From positions 203,104,321-203,168,320 of the forward strand of contig CM045761.1 of NCBI GenBank assembly GCA_025200525.1: a DNA stretch of 64,000 bases. The letters are read 5' to 3'. Below the pieces are notes generated by a model. The model did not search any database. It was not told the origin of the DNA and worked only from the letters and a program-made list of their open reading frames with translations. The first letter of the stretch is position 1, and every line of letters starts with the position of its first letter. The position numbers and the translations under genes were made by a program. The DNA comes from Camellia lanceoleosa. Lineage: Eukaryota; Streptophyta; Magnoliopsida; Ericales; Theaceae. Below are positions 43,601 to 56,010 of the stretch, one piece after another.

Positions 43601-46600
43601 CTAACAACAGTTAGCTGGTGTGTTTGGTTTCGAACTCGAAAAGTCAGAGCCGAAATTCGGCGGCTAACCTCATTCCAACGTGGATGTCAGAGTTCACGCC
43701 TTTCGGTCATCATTACAACTTCCTGCCCCCTCGTATGCTTCTTCCATTTATTGTGATTTAAAATTTTGTCGTCTTTTTGAATAGATACACATTTTTGGAC
43801 GCTTGAAGCTCTTGGAGTGCCTTCCGACTCACCTCTGCAACTTCCTTTTATCCCTCATTGTCCTCTCCGTCTCTTGTAAGTTCTCTTCCTCCCTACTTTG
43901 AATCCCTTTTCCTGGTTTGTTTTTAGTTTAGCGTACTCCTATAAGCTGACGAAAATGGCAAAGCATTTGAAAGACCTCCTCTCTATGGATTGAGTCTCTG
44001 GCTTTAGACGCCATTTTTCTATCCCGGATGACGTCCGTCTGTCACTTGTGACAGACAGCACCCTTGATATGGAGAGGGCTGATGAAAGAACAATCGTCTT
44101 CCCTCTCTTATCAATTGCAGATGGCGGAGTCCATTTCTCTCTTCACCCATTCCTTAGGGCTGTCCTTCGCCATTGGGGTCTAATCCCTTCCCAACCTAAT
44201 GTAAACTTTTTTTGAATCGTAATGGGGATTGTAGAGTTAAACCGTCGCCTTAGGATTAATCTCGGCATACCTGTTATTCGGCACTGTTATGCCTTGGCCA
44301 AGTCTTCTGGCCGGCATGGGTGCTATTTCCTTAGGGCCAAGGACACCAACCATCAATTAGTGACTATGCTTTCCAGCTCTGGCAAGCGAGTCGATGATGT
44401 CATGGTCATTGTCCGAGGTAACTGGGAATTCGGCGAAGGCGAGGACCGCCTAGATCCTATTCCTAGACGGAGGGGCGAACCAGGTGGCTGTATAGCTCCT
44501 TGCGTTCATTTTTCTTATATTTACAAGGCTTCATTTTTGCGGTCTCATGGTTTTTCTTGTGTAGGAAACGATTTGAAGAAAGTTTTGATTTCAACTGACG
44601 ACATCGTTCTTGCAGAAATTGAAGTTGCGCTCAAATACCTCAGGGGTCCAAGCCTTCAGAAACAAGGGAGGGTGGCCCACATTCTTCTTCAATACGAGTC
44701 GACGTATACGACGTTTTCGAGGGCAGAAAACATCCCAATTCCGAGGGGCGAAGAGTTTTTTACAGCTCTTATTTTAACCAACTTCAAAAACTAGCGGCAA
44801 GTTGGTTTGGGCAGATTTGACTTGGAGCAGGCAGAGATAACTGAGGAGGTCGCTGAAGAGTCAAACCAGTCCGAAGTCGAAGTAGACGAGGCTTTGAAGT
44901 TGGCCTTTGAGGAAACCGACCTCAATTCAGCCAACCCTCCGTCCACTTCGGGCCAAGAAGACATTTCCTTCAACAACGTCTTTACTGGTTTAGAAGACCT
45001 TCCCGGCGTGTACCCTGAGGACATGGCCGGGTTGTCACTCACACAACTCGCCAAACAGAAAAATGCCGAAAGAATGGCCACGCGGCGGAGAGCAGAGGCC
45101 ATTAGATCGGAAGTGCCACCCGCCGCCGGTGCTGAGCCCTCCCTGCCTGTTATCAAGGTGGTGACGACTCAAACCTGAAATTCTGAGTCGGAGCCGGTAG
45201 AGCAAGTGAATCAGGAGGCTAAGCAGGGGGAGAAGCGTCCTGCCGAGGTCGAGGTCGGCTGTAGACCGCTTGAACTCGCTCCGCGCACCCCCCTTTCGGA
45301 GAGTGTGCGGATTTGGGTTCTAGCTACTATAGTTCGGACTCCTGTCACGGTTCCGAATCTAATCTTACAAAGTGCAATGTAAGATTGATAAATTACTAAA
45401 GAGTCCAAATCTGACAATTAGTTTCGAAAAATCAATTTTGAATCAAAAAGCGCCAAACATAGACTGCTTTGCCAGATTTCAGAGTCGCCACCTAAATATT
45501 TTGTTTTGAAAAATTTAGGAAACCCTGACTCGTGCCTAAGGCCATGTGTCCGTCATCACCAAAGTTGCCTCAGCTCGGGAACTTGGGTACGAGAGGGAAA
45601 AGTCATGAAATGAGCACCCCCGCTCGCCCGATCAAAGATCGACCTCTACTAACATGATATGTTGTTTTTATAAACACATGTGTTCTTATTCCAGTTTATT
45701 AGCTAACCTTACTATGTGATGCGCACAACTCACAAGTATAGACTAAATCGCTCAATTTGGAACAAAACATCTCATGTTTGTTTGTGAAAATGGTTTGAAA
45801 GTGCTACTCGCAAGTAGGCTAAAGCGCGGATTTGCCGCCCTCAAGTAGGCTTTAAAACAACGTGATTTTGCCACTTCGCAAAGTGGGCTTGAAAGGCACA
45901 TTTTGATGAATTGTTCCAATTCAAGCAATGAAGCCTTCATCCACAGGCATTCATGCAGTTAATCATTTAAGCAAGTAGCCTCATGGCAAGCATGCTAAAC
46001 ATGGCAACACTTACACGCATGCAAGGATGCTAAAGCCTAAACACTTACAGTGTACTCCGAGCCAAAACATAAACTAATTAGAAATCAATGCATGATCCTA
46101 ATTATACAAGATGCCTAATGCAACACATGCAAAATGCAACTAAAATAGGCTCGGCCAGCTTAGATGGCATATGAATGCAACACTTTGATACATGTATTCA
46201 AATAGGTATTGAAATACAGTGCAGTTTGAATGATGCGCCGAGCCCAGTGCATGCAATACGAATGAATGATGCACGCATACAAAGCATAAGTATGCTAATT
46301 GAAATATGCCCTAAACTAACCATCAAAAGCTGGTAAATAAAAAGGAGAAAGACGTGGGGTTGGAAGACATGCACACACACATGCACGCTTATTACAACAT
46401 TGTGCCCTCTCGACGGAGGGTCTGAATAAAATGAAAGCTAACTAGCTACGCTAATTAAGCTAACTATTACAAACCAACTAATTAACTAACTATTTTAGCT
46501 AATTAATTATTACAAACCAAATTGAATAACTAGCTAATCTAAGCTAATTAGAATATTACAAAGCACTAAGCTAAATTAATGACAACATAGGTAATTAACT

Positions 46601-48035
46601 ACAACTAGCTAACAAAAGCGATAAATGGCCTCGCGGGCGAGGGAGATATGCATGCTCGGTTGCATCCTCCCGGAAATCCACCGCCTTGCCTCAAGGCACC
46701 TCTATTTTGCACTCTTTTGAATCTTTGAATATTACACTGATTCCCATATTGCTTCTTTCTGATCTCAAGAACACCTTAAGGGCTAAAATTCCTCTTCTTG
46801 CTGCAACAGAGCATAGACAGAGGCAAGACAATGTATTTGCAAGGAAATGTATGCATTTCCACACTCTTTATCATATCTCAAGCTCAAAGGAGTATGGCAC
46901 TTGACTCTCGAGCCAACAATCTAGCATTTTCAATGCATGGTGGCCAAAGGATCAAGCTTGCGCAAAACTCAATGAATGTGCACATAAGACTTGAAAGGCC
47001 TCCACCCTATCATGCATAATCAAGGGGGACGGGGACCAAGAAATGAGGCATGTTTCATTACTTCAAGTATGAAATGTCTCTCATTTCTCGTGTTTGGATT
47101 AATGTCTGATCCAAACACATGCAATGCAACACACATGCAAACAACATGCTTATCTATCGATGCTAGAGTGGCATGCACAAGGCTCTATCATGTAAGCAAT
47201 GCATGCACGGCATGTTTAGAAGCTAAGGCATTAAAGCAAGTGAGGTACACAATACTAGGACTATGCAATACTATGCACAAACAACCAAACCAGCCCAAAA
47301 CAGAGCTATATCATGGCAAATCAGTGGCAAAAACATGCTCAAACTAAGTGTCAAAGGAGTAGAAAATCATGCTCCTTTGGTGGCTCACAAATAAGGCACA
47401 AAGGCACAACTCGCAAAAGCTCTCGAGGAGTGAAAGAAGTGAGAACATGACACATGAATATGCTCTGAAATTACATGCTAAATGATGCCAAAACATGCAA
47501 CCATCACAAATATAGCATGCTAAGGTGCGCAAAACTCAAGACTAGCTAAGGCACTTGCACCATAGCCATATCAAGCAAGCCCCAAAGAACAAAGATCACT
47601 CAAAATGGTCCTAAGGCAAGTCAAAACATAGCCAAAAATGTGCTGGAGTAGAGCATACACATGCTAGGCTAGTGAACCAAAATTGCACTACAAGTGTAGG
47701 GAGCATGCAAGAGGCAACCAAACCAACCCAAATCAGAGTTATAACATGGAAAATAATGGCTAAAAATACGCTGAAATGGAGCCAATTCAAAGCATAAAGA
47801 CATGCTACTTTGCAAGGCTACAAGTAGGATTACACTACAACCACAAGAAGCATCCGAGAGGTGACCAAGAAAGCCAAAAACAAAGTTATGGCAGGTCTGA
47901 AAAGTCACAAAAATGAGCCTAAACAAAGCCTCTAAGAAGTAGAAACACATGCTCTTTTGATGAGCCATCAACACATGTAAACAAGAGAAGAGGAGGGGGG
48001 ACCACCTCCACCCATTTGGGACCTCAAAACCATTT

Positions 48036-48074
48036 TTCCACCACTGAAATTCCTTTGAGTTTCCGTGGTGAGAA
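48036..48074 (-). other. Conserved leader hairpin in solo LTR
   Basis: TTCCACCACTGAAATTC and GAGTTTCCGTGGTGAGAA. One stem mismatch compared with the sister copies. Confidence 0.65.
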
Positions 48075-48459
48075 GGCCAAAAAGAGATGGTTTCAAAAGC
48101 TTTAAAAGATGGCAAGACGCTTAGTAAATAAGGCACAAAAGAGGAAGAAACACCCCTAACTCAAACAAAGCCTTAAACAACCTTTTTAAACACTTTAAAC
48201 CAAAGGTTTTTGTAGTTGAAAGCAAGGCCTACAATAGCATGTAAAGGTGGCTAAGCTTGTGTGCAAAAATAAGCTTAAAAGAGGAAATTACTCACCCTTG
48301 AAGCACAACTACAAAACCAGCAACTTCTGAGGTTAAACCAAGTCAAAACCACTCAAATAAGGCTCCCAAGTATCTTAGCTCAATGATGGTGGTGTTTGAT
48401 CAAGAGTTCCTTTGCAACTGCACCAAGAATTTCCACTTTCAAGCATTTTCAAACACAAA

Positions 48460-48462
<3 letters not shown>

Positions 48463-48505
<43 letters not shown>
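48463..48505. repeat. (AT)n(AG)n microsatellite
   Basis: A run of AT dinucleotides followed by AG dinucleotides. Confidence 0.95.
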
Positions 48506-48509
<4 letters not shown>

Positions 48510-49383
48510 TAGAAAGAGAGTAGATTTTTTGCTCTAAAAATCTGAACCCTCACAAAAGGGGAAGCACCTCCCTTTATATAGGAAATGCAAGCCAAAGCTT
48601 GCTTGAATCCCTCCCTACACATGTAGGGAGGATGCATTATGTGCCCAACAACTGGCACAGCTGGCACCAAAAATATCTGCAAAAGCTGAAAAAAGGCCGT
48701 AGACCACTTAAAGTGGTCGACTGACCACCCCCCCTAGTCGACCGACCACCTCAGGTGGTCGACAAGGGAAAAAGCTGGCTGGCAGGGGAGAAAAAGGGTC
48801 TACAAAGAGAGGAGAAGGTAGTGGCAGGCTGCAGACTACTTAGGTTGGTCGACCGACCACCCACCCTAGCTGACCGACCACCAAAAGTGGTCTACAGGGG
48901 AGAAAATTGGCTGGCAGGGGAGAAAAGTGGTCTACACCCTACTTCTCCCTCCAGGCAAAAGGGGGCACCAAGGTTTGGCGTAAAACAAGCACAAAACCAA
49001 GAGAGTTCAGAGACTCAGGGGCAAAGCGCGCAATCGAAAACCCCGGGGACTCCAAACGAGCGCAAAAATGCGTAATCATCGAGCGCTCAATCGATGATGT
49101 CCAAGTCTTTTGGATGGTCAAAAATGGGGTGTCTACACCGGCTTTGAAGAAAACCCCGCTGACAAACGGCCGCGCTTAGAGGAGTCGGATGTGGTTGTGC
49201 CTTTTGTCGTTCAACCAAAAATAAAAAACATGCCGATCTCCTCTGACGCGTTAGCTATGAAAGACCCAACCGTGGCGTTGAGCATGGCTCCATCGGTCTC
49301 ATTGCGGTTGACAAGGTGGCTTTCCGAGCCGAGCCGAGCCGGATCTGTTGGCAACAGCATTAGCCGCTCAATCGGCTCTTCTA

Positions 49384-49452
49384 GTATATAACTTGATCTT
49401 GTCTTTCGCTTTTATGCGTATATTGTTTTTGTTTTAATTTCTTGTTTTGCAG
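49384..49452 (+). other. Intron in T3 antisense ORF 1
   Basis: CTA|GTATATAACTTG donor, T-rich body and TTTTGCAG|ACGGTC acceptor, 69 bp. It is present on the strand opposite to the element's genes. Confidence 0.65.
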
Positions 49453-50310
49453 ACGGTCGGAAGGATAGCTGAGATAGGTCGGCACCAGCATGACGCTATC
49501 GAACGAATTGGCTGTTTAAAATCGAAAGTTGAAGGCGAGAGGGGCAGGGCTGAGTTCGAAACAGCGAAGGTGTAGATGGAAAGGGCTAGAAATTCTGACC
49601 AGCTTAGATTGGCCACCGAAGAGAGGGCAAACGTGAGTGAAGGTGCGCTCAAGTTAGCCCAAGAGGTGATTGCCAAACTGGAGGCTGGCTTGGGAGAATC
49701 GAAGAAGGTGAAGGAAATAGCCGACTCCGAGGCTTCCAAGGCATACGAGGCTGGGCAAGGTGCTGCCTTTGCAAATTATGTGGAAGAAGTCCCCAAATTT
49801 GAGAATTGGGGATTCAAACACGGCTGGCTCAAAGCCCTTGCTGCTGCAAATGTGACATTAACTATGCCGATTCCATACGAGCAAGTGGACGTTGAGCCGC
49901 TGGAGTCTAACCCCGAGGATTGATTAGAGCGACACTCTAGTGGTTTCTGTTAAGGATTTTGAGTGTATTGTTGTAGCTTTTCGTTTAGTAGTTTTTATGT
50001 GTAAAATGGCTACTGTTTTAAAGTTTTTGCTAGGCATCTTTCATGCAAAGTTGTAGTTTTTTGTTTAGTAGTTTTCATATGTAAAATGGCTACTGTCTGT
50101 ACCCAATTTACTAATGAAAATTTCCTTTGTACTTTGCTATCATTTGTGCACAATTTTGCTATTGATGAATAGTATTGTTTTTTGCTACTTTGGATAAAAC
50201 ATCCGTGTACACTTGCCAATTAGATAGCTAGGCAATTTCATAATTTATCCTTCAATTTATCCGAATAAGTGAAATGGCTTAGGACCTCGTCGAATAGCCA
50301 ATTAGCTTCA

Positions 50311-50795
50311 TGAATCTGCCCTTGCCCCAGCCAATGTATGAACTCCGAAGGCCAAATATCATTAGTTCGTAGAGTGGCTGCGACACACGTCAATCGGCAT
50401 CGGGCCTAGATATGTGGTCGATCAGATTAATAAATTTGCCCTTGCCCCAACCAATGTATGAACTCCGAAGGCCGAATATCATTAGTTCGTAGAGTGGCTG
50501 CGGCATACGTCGATCGGCATCGGGCCTAGATATGTGGCAAATCAGATTAATAAATCTACCTTTGCCCCAGCCAATGTATGAACTCCGAAGGTCGAATATC
50601 ATTAGTTCATAGAGTGGTTGCGGCACACGTTGATTGGCATCAGACCTAGACATCTGGTCGATTAGATTAATAAATCTGCCCTTGCCGATCAAATTAATAA
50701 ATCTGCCCTTGCCCTAGCCAATGTATGAACTCCGAAGGCCGAATATCATTAGTTCATAGAGTAGCTACAGCACACGTCGATCGACATCGGGCTTT
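50311..50795. repeat. 120-bp tandem repeat, 4 copies
   Basis: Each unit contains CTTGCCCCAGCCAATGTATG, ACTCCGAAGGCCGAATATCA and CGGCATCGGGCCTAGATATG. The start positions are 50311, 50431, 50551 and 50671, the last with a small internal duplication. Short ORFs across it are repeat translations. Confidence 0.93.
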
Positions 50796-50965
50796 TGAAG
50801 TTTAGCGTTAATGAAATTGTCTTAGGGGCGCTGCATGTGTTAGGAATAAATGAGGTGAGTTCTTTGCGCCCATAAGCCCACTTATTGTGTTGAGACTCAA
50901 TTTAAACTAGTTTGTTGCAGAAGGTTAGATAAGTACGAATGTCAAATAGACTATTCTTCAACAGC

Positions 50966-51865
50966 AAATGAGAAGGGCGGACATTGGCTGAGCATGACAC
51001 TGAAATGAATCGCAACAGCGAGCCCACACACACGGGAAGTAGGACGTCGAGGGAACGTGAAAAACGTCAACCTCCAAGCCGTCGAAGTAGATCACCCAGA
51101 AGGAAAAAACATCAACGGGGCAGCTCCCCTCGACCGCGACCAAGACCGAGAAGTGAATCCGTTGTGACATCTCAACCATTGAGTTTTGCAATTTTTGTGG
51201 GGAATAAACCGATGACGGAGGCGGATTTTATCGTTCACGACCCAGGTGTAGCAGTCGAGTTCGCTCGACAAATTTTTCCATCGGAAGTCCAGCAGTCGAT
51301 GGTTGGTCGATAGGATCTTGAAGTGTTTCGAGAGGGCATCCATGGAGCAGTGAAAGGGCTGTATACCGCCTATAAAGTCGGCATGCGTCTGCGTGCCGCG
51401 CGGCAGGAGATAGAGCAGAAGAACGAACAAGTTTGAAACTTGGAGGCTCGTGCGGAGAAGGCCGAGCGTGAGCTAAGGAAGGCCCAAATTGTCGAGCCGC
51501 GTGCAACCAGACAATCTAACCCGGTCGTGGAGGAAAGAGTGACCCAACGGCTGATAAGTCATGTGATTGCCGATCGAGATATGGCTAGCATGTTTGCAGT
51601 AGAGACTGCAAGGTCCATGGGTTATGAAAAAGGCTTTCACGATGGCTGGAAAGTCGGGATAGACAAGACCAAAGAGAAACTCGCCGAGGAAGCGTGTCGA
51701 TGCGAGAATCGGGGTTTTAGGCATGGGTGGATTAAGGCTCTCTAAGCCACAGAGGCTCTCCGAGAAGCAGGCGTTGAATCGGCGTTGCCATTATACCAAC
51801 GTCAACATTTTCCTTTTGGCGCTTTCGAAATCGAGAAGAGCGACGACGAGGGTGACGCCGAATAA
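50966..51865 (+). pseudogene. T3 antisense ORF 2 (Arg/Ser-rich N-terminus, coiled-coil C-terminus)
   Basis: One frame with stops at 51311-51313, near 51434 and at 51743-51745, ending TAA at 51863. The N-terminus is rich in RS and RP (SRRSRSPRRKKHQRG), the middle is coiled coil (EARAEKAERELRKAQ), and the C-terminus holds YEKGFHDGWKVG and NRGFRHGWIKAL, then an acidic tail DDEGDAE. The GF.HGW.KAL motif matches the C-terminus of antisense ORF 1 (GFKHGWLKAL), so the two are related. The start codon is uncertain; the frame opens with TTG where ATG would be expected. No function is recognised. Confidence 0.6.
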
Positions 51866-52219
51866 AATTGAACATGTTATAAATGCTCCAATGTAGATTG
51901 GGCGCCAACTATGAATTTATTGGTTAATTTAATAAAATACTCTGTTTTAAATGTTTGCATGCTTCAATTTATGCTAATACACTTTCTACCAATTGACCAA
52001 TTTAAAGAAACATTTCATTTTAAATGCTTGCGTGTTTCAACTAATGTTTATACATTTTGTGCTGGTTCAACTTAATGAAACATTTCGTTTTGAATGCTTG
52101 CATGCTTTAATTTATGCTTATACGGCTTGTGCCAGTTCAACTTAATGAAACATTTCTTGGATGCTTGCATGCTTCCATTTTCATCGTGTATTGTGGTATC
52201 CTCGAAGGGCGCTCCGAAT

Positions 52220-52860
52220 CCAGAGTCTTTACTTGGCGCAAGCGTGACCTGCACGGATGGGGCTCCAAATTCGGGGGCTTTTTGATCTTGGCCAATCGTG
52301 ATATCCACGAAGGGCACTTCGAATCCGGAGTTTTATTCGGCCAAAACGTCAATTCCCTGAGGTGCTCTGAATCCGGAGTCTTTATTTGACCCAAACGTGA
52401 CCTGCACGGATGGGGCTCCGAATTCAGGGGCTTTTCTGTCTTGGCCAATCGTGATATCCACGAAGGGCACTCTGAATCCGAAGTCTTATTCGGCCCAAAC
52501 GTGACCTGCATAGATCGGGCTCCGAATTCAGAGGCTTTTGGTCTTGGCCAATCGTGATATCCACAAAGGGCGCTCTGAATCCGGAGTCTTATTCGGCCCA
52601 AATGTGACCTACACGGATGGGGCTCCGAATTCGGAGGCTTTTGGTCTTGGCCAATCATGATATCCACGAAGGGCACTCCGAATCCGGAGTCTTATTCAAC
52701 CCAAACGTGATTTGCACGGATGGGGCTCTGAATTCGGAGGCTTTTTGGTCTTGGCCAATCGTGATATCCACGAAGGGCGCTCTGAATCCGGAGTCTTATT
52801 CGACCCAAACATGACCTGCACGGATGGGGCTCCAAATTCGGAGGCTTTTATCGAAATAAT
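52220..52860. repeat. 104-bp tandem repeat, about 6 copies, in T3
   Basis: Units of about 103-104 bp built from GACCTGCACGGATGGGGCTC, GTCTTGGCCAATCGTGATAT and CACGAAGGGCACTCTGAATC. They lie just downstream (in element sense) of integrase. A 179-residue minus-strand ORF across it is only the repeat read in an open frame. Confidence 0.92.
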
Positions 52861-52989
52861 TTTGAACTGAGTTTCACAATGAGAAAACAGGAAACTTTGC
52901 ATTGCAAGAGTGAAATATGTACATGGTGAATCGTTCAAAACAACTATCATGCCCCACAAGTCGGGTTTAATGATAGAATTTACGTAAGT

Positions 52990-54130
52990 GCGTTGAATTT
53001 CAAGGCCGTGGCAGACTCCTCCCAAACATATCTTTGAGCTGATATGCCCCTACTCTCGCGATCGAGTCGATCTAATAGGGGCTGTTCCAGTTAGGACCCA
53101 ATTTTCCATCAGCCGGATTCTTGGCAGCTAGAAGTACTTTCTTCAGGACAAACTCTCTTGGTGTATAGTGGCGCAGCTGAACACGTTGATTATAAAACTT
53201 AGCAAGCTACTGCTAGTACCGTGCCATGGATGCAAGGGCACGGTCTCTTCGTTCTTCAATCAGAATTAAATCCAAAGCCAGCATCATGTCGTTTCGGCCC
53301 ATATCAAAAACTTTTGATTTCAAGGTTGGTAGGCCAATCTCCAAGGGGATGATTATCTGCGTTCCAAAGCACAAAGCGAACGGCGTCTCTCCAGTGGACT
53401 GTCTCGGAGTAGTGCGATGAGCCCACAACACACTCTGCAATTCATCGACCCATCTGCCTTTGGCTTTCTCCAACCTCTTCTTGATGCCGTCCAAAATAGA
53501 TTTGTTGGAGGCTTCAGCTTGACCATTACTCTAAGGATAAGTCGGGGTGGAAAAATAGGGCCGAATACCATACTTGCTGCACAGTTCTGGGTAGACACTG
53601 CAATCAAACTGGGTGCCGTTGTCTGAAATAAGTGCTCTCGGAATGCCGAATCCTGTTATGATATTTCTCCATACAAAACGCTTCACATCAGTATCCTGAA
53701 TGTACGTTAGTGCCACTGCTTCCACCTATTTTGTAAAATAATCTGTTGCGACAATCAAAAATCGCTTGTTGCCCGGGGCGCAAGGCAATGGTCCGACGAT
53801 GTCAAGTCCCCATTGGGTGAATGGCCAAGGATTGGTTATAGAGCTTAACTCTTCAGCAGGCAGATGGGTTAAGGGAGAAAACTTCTAGCACTGTTTACAT
53901 TTTTTCACATAACATTCGGCATCAGCTCTCATTGTCGGCCAATAATACCCCTGTGTTACAGTTTGATGGACCAAAGAGTGCCCGCCAGAATGGGCACCAC
54001 AGCTACCTTCATGTATTTTAGTCAGGAGTTCCTCGACTTTATTCGGATGAACGCATTCTAAGTATGGGCCAGAAAGGGATTTTTTGTAAAGCTTTCCTTG
54101 CGGATCCAAGTAGTATCACAGGACTTTGTT
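52990..54130 (-). pseudogene. T3 integrase
   Basis: The zinc-binding part is at 54109-53885 (HEGSCGAHSGGHSLVHQ, then CYVKKCKQC). The catalytic core is at about 53830-53500 (PFTQWGLDIVGPLP, ATDYFTK, ALISDNGTQFD), with a TAG where tryptophan is expected after DYFTK. It continues SNGQAEASNKSILDGIKKRL, with WAHRTTPRQSTGETPF at 53494-53213 and a decayed C-terminus to about 52990. At least six stops are visible. It is the DNA-joining enzyme of a Tat element, inactive in this copy. Confidence 0.9.
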
Positions 54131-54166
54131 TCGCAGCTTGTGTGCTTCTTTCTTATCTGACGGGAG

Positions 54167-54725
54167 CTATTTGGAAGATAGGAATGCAGCAATGGAGTCC
54201 ATCCAACTCGGACCTGACTCTATGACATTGATCTGGACTTCTTCTGAAGAGCCAATGCTCGACTTAGGGATAAAGCCCACTTCGATTGTCTGTTTAATCT
54301 CTGAGTTAATGGCGGAGGCTAGGCAAGCCAGGATGTCTGCATGTGTGTTTTGATCACGGGTTATTTGGTTCAATTCATGATGATCAAATTTTGCTAGCAA
54401 GGAATTTTCCGTTTTCATGTAAGCGGCCATACGGTTGTTTTTCGCTGCATACTCCCCTTTTAGTTGATTGATCACAAGTTTTGAATCACAAAATATAAGC
54501 AAATGTCGAGCGCCCAGGAGATGCGCATTCCACAAGCCGGTTAGCAGGGCTTCATATTCAGCCTCATTATTCGATGTTTCAAAGCCGAGTTTGACAGCCT
54601 GCTCAATTATTGCTCCGTCGAGAGCCATGATCACTACTCCGGCTCCGCTGCCGCGTTGATTGGATGATCCATCACAGTACAACTGCCAAATGTCCCCAAC
54701 ATAAATTCTCCAGTTCGGCTTAGGT
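54167..54725 (-). pseudogene. T3 second RNase H domain (Tat-type additional RNase H)
   Basis: After a connecting tail there is a second complete RNase H: WQLYCDGSSNQRGSGAGVVI, then NNEAEYEALLTGL, HLLIFCDSKLVINQLKGEYA and TRDQNTHADILACLAS. The D, E, D and D catalytic residues are all present. A second, H1/archaeal-like RNase H next to the original gypsy one is characteristic of the Tat lineage. It lies in the same 292-residue open piece as the end of the first RNase H (55045-54167). Confidence 0.9.
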
Positions 54726-55210
54726 TGAATTTGATTAGACTTCAAGTCAGCAAGACCCCCAATGAATTCGGCCACAAAGTCGGCAAGCACTTGCCCCTTG
54801 ATTGAGGTTCTAGGCAGGAACTGAATATTGTACCGGCCGAGTTCAAGAGCCCACTTTGAAACGCGCGCTGATGCTTCTACACTGTGGAGTACTGCCCAGA
54901 GGGGGTAGTCCGTTAGTACCCCGATGGTATGCCCCTGAAAGTAATGCATCAATTTTTTTGCTGCCATGACGAGGGCTAGGATGACTTTTTCCAACGGAAG
55001 GTAACGTGTTTCGACGTCAACCATTGCCTTGCTCACATAATACACTGGTCACTGCTTCCCAAGCTCTTCCTTTAACAGTATGGCGCTCACAGCTCGGTCG
55101 AAGACGGCTAGATATAAAATGAGCGGGTCGCCTGCCGATGGTGTTGTCAATAGTGGAACTGATCGGAGATAGGTCTTCAGACCGTTGAAAGCAGTTTCGC
55201 ACTCAGAGGT
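54726..55210 (-). pseudogene. T3 first (gypsy-type) RNase H domain
   Basis: FEWTSECETAFNGLKTYL, then LILYLAVFDRAVSAILL, a TGA after GKQ (near 55050), YYVSKAMVDVETRYLPLEK and GVLTDYPLWAVL, then the connecting ADFVAEFIG. The first catalytic Asp appears as LYLAVFDRA rather than the usual Y.D.S, so the site may be damaged. It follows RT in frame apart from stops. Confidence 0.82.
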
Positions 55211-55229
55211 CCATTCAAAAGCTTTACCC

Positions 55230-56010
55230 TACCGTAGGGTGTGAAAGAATTGTCGACAGTTGTCCGTGGAACGACTGATGAACCTGTTGAGCGCGGCGGC
55301 CATTCCCATTAACTTATGAACCTCTTTGACTAATCGAGGGGAGCCAAGTTCCAGGATTGCTGTGATTTGCCTCGGGTTGGCTTCAATTCCTCAGTGGTTG
55401 ACAATGTAACCCAAGAATTTGCCAGAGCCGATCCCAAAGGCACATTTGGAAGCGTTCAGCTTCATTCTGTATTTGCGTAGAATGCCGAATGTCTCTTCCA
55501 GATCGGCTAGATGATTTTGCTCTTCTTTGGACTTGACTACCATATCGTCAATGTACACTTCCATAGTGTGGCCGAGTTGCTCCTTGAACATGGCAGTGAC
55601 TAGTCTTTGGTAAGTTGCCCCTGCATTCTTCAGCCCAAAAGGCATGACCTTATAGCAATAGGTTCCTTTTGGGGTGAGGAATGCAGTTTTGTCTTGGTCC
55701 TCCGGATGCATGGCAATTTGATGGTAGCCTCTGTAGGCATTGAAGAAGCTCATACGTTGATGACGTGCCATAGCATCTACAAGTTGGTCTATTTTGGGGA
55801 GGGGAAAACAATGCTTGGTGTAGGCTTTGTTTAGGTCTGTGAAATCAACACAGACTCACTAAGTCCCATTTTTCTTCTTCACAACCACAGTATTCGAGAG
55901 CCATGTAGGGTAGGTCACTTTCCTGATTGCCCCGGCGTTAAACAACCGGTCAACCTCTTCAACAACGGCGGCAGTGTGCTCTGTGGCTGACCGCCGGCTT
56001 TTCTGCATTT
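55230..56010 (-). pseudogene. pol: T3 reverse transcriptase
   Basis: Starting in a shifted frame just after the protease piece: RSATEHTAAVVEEVDRLF, WLSNTVVVKKKNGT, two stops, VCVDFTDLNKA, FPLPKIDQLVDA, then open from 55771 to 55391 with YCYKVMPFGLKNAGATYQRL and the catalytic YIDDMVVKSK, then KCAFGIGSGKFLGYIV. A TGA (CGA expected) ends the open part, and the thumb continues through NPRQITAILEL to about 55250 with a further TAG. It copies element RNA into DNA in the particle; dead here through two or more stops and a frameshift near 56010. Confidence 0.92.

Larger units (their letters stand above)
45260..49137 (-). mobile_element. Minus-strand Tat-like solo LTR (3.88 kb) inside antisense ORF 1
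   Basis: TGTAGACCGCTTGAACTC ... AAAATGGGGTGTCTACA, flanked by TCGGC (45255-45259) and CCGGC (49138-49142), a duplication with one C/T change. It has the family blocks: palindrome CTCCCTACACATGTAGGGAG (48611-48630), inverted TATA (48573-48581), hairpin 48036-48074 and GTCGACCGACCACC repeats (48690-48930). An (AT)n(AG)n tract at 48463-48505 lies in the early leader. No coding region. Confidence 0.9.
43955..49923 (+). pseudogene. T3 antisense ORF 1 (PF04195-like 'gypsy type transposon' domain plus coiled coil)
   Basis: The reading frame starts MAKHLKDLLS at 43955 and stays in one frame to 45259. The core GVHFSLHPFLRAVLRHWGLI, PSQPNVNFF and GIVELNRRL resembles Pfam PF04195 (Transposase_28), a plant domain of unknown function found with gypsy elements. 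An acidic region and a basic KRPRLEES stretch follow. A solo LTR (45260-49137) splits the gene between codons. A 69-base intron (49384-49452, GT...TTTTGCAG) precedes a coiled-coil C-terminal exon ending GFKHGWLKALAAANV. Stops lie at 43991, 44213, 44792 and 45176, and slippage in CCGAGCCGAGCC near 49330 shifts the frame. Family function is unknown. Confidence 0.72.

Noticed and set aside
49110..49391. 93-residue ORF taken as an independent gene
   Set aside because: Its first part is LTR end sequence; the rest is the continuation of T3 antisense ORF 1 after the solo LTR.
50311..50795. Possible CRISPR-like array
   Set aside because: Units are contiguous 120-bp tandem copies without unique spacers, inside a plant retrotransposon; same judgement for 10157-10455, 31743-32240 and 52220-52860.
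52137..52676. 179-residue minus-strand ORF
   Set aside because: It is a 104-bp tandem repeat read in an open frame; the repeat length accounts for the long ORF.
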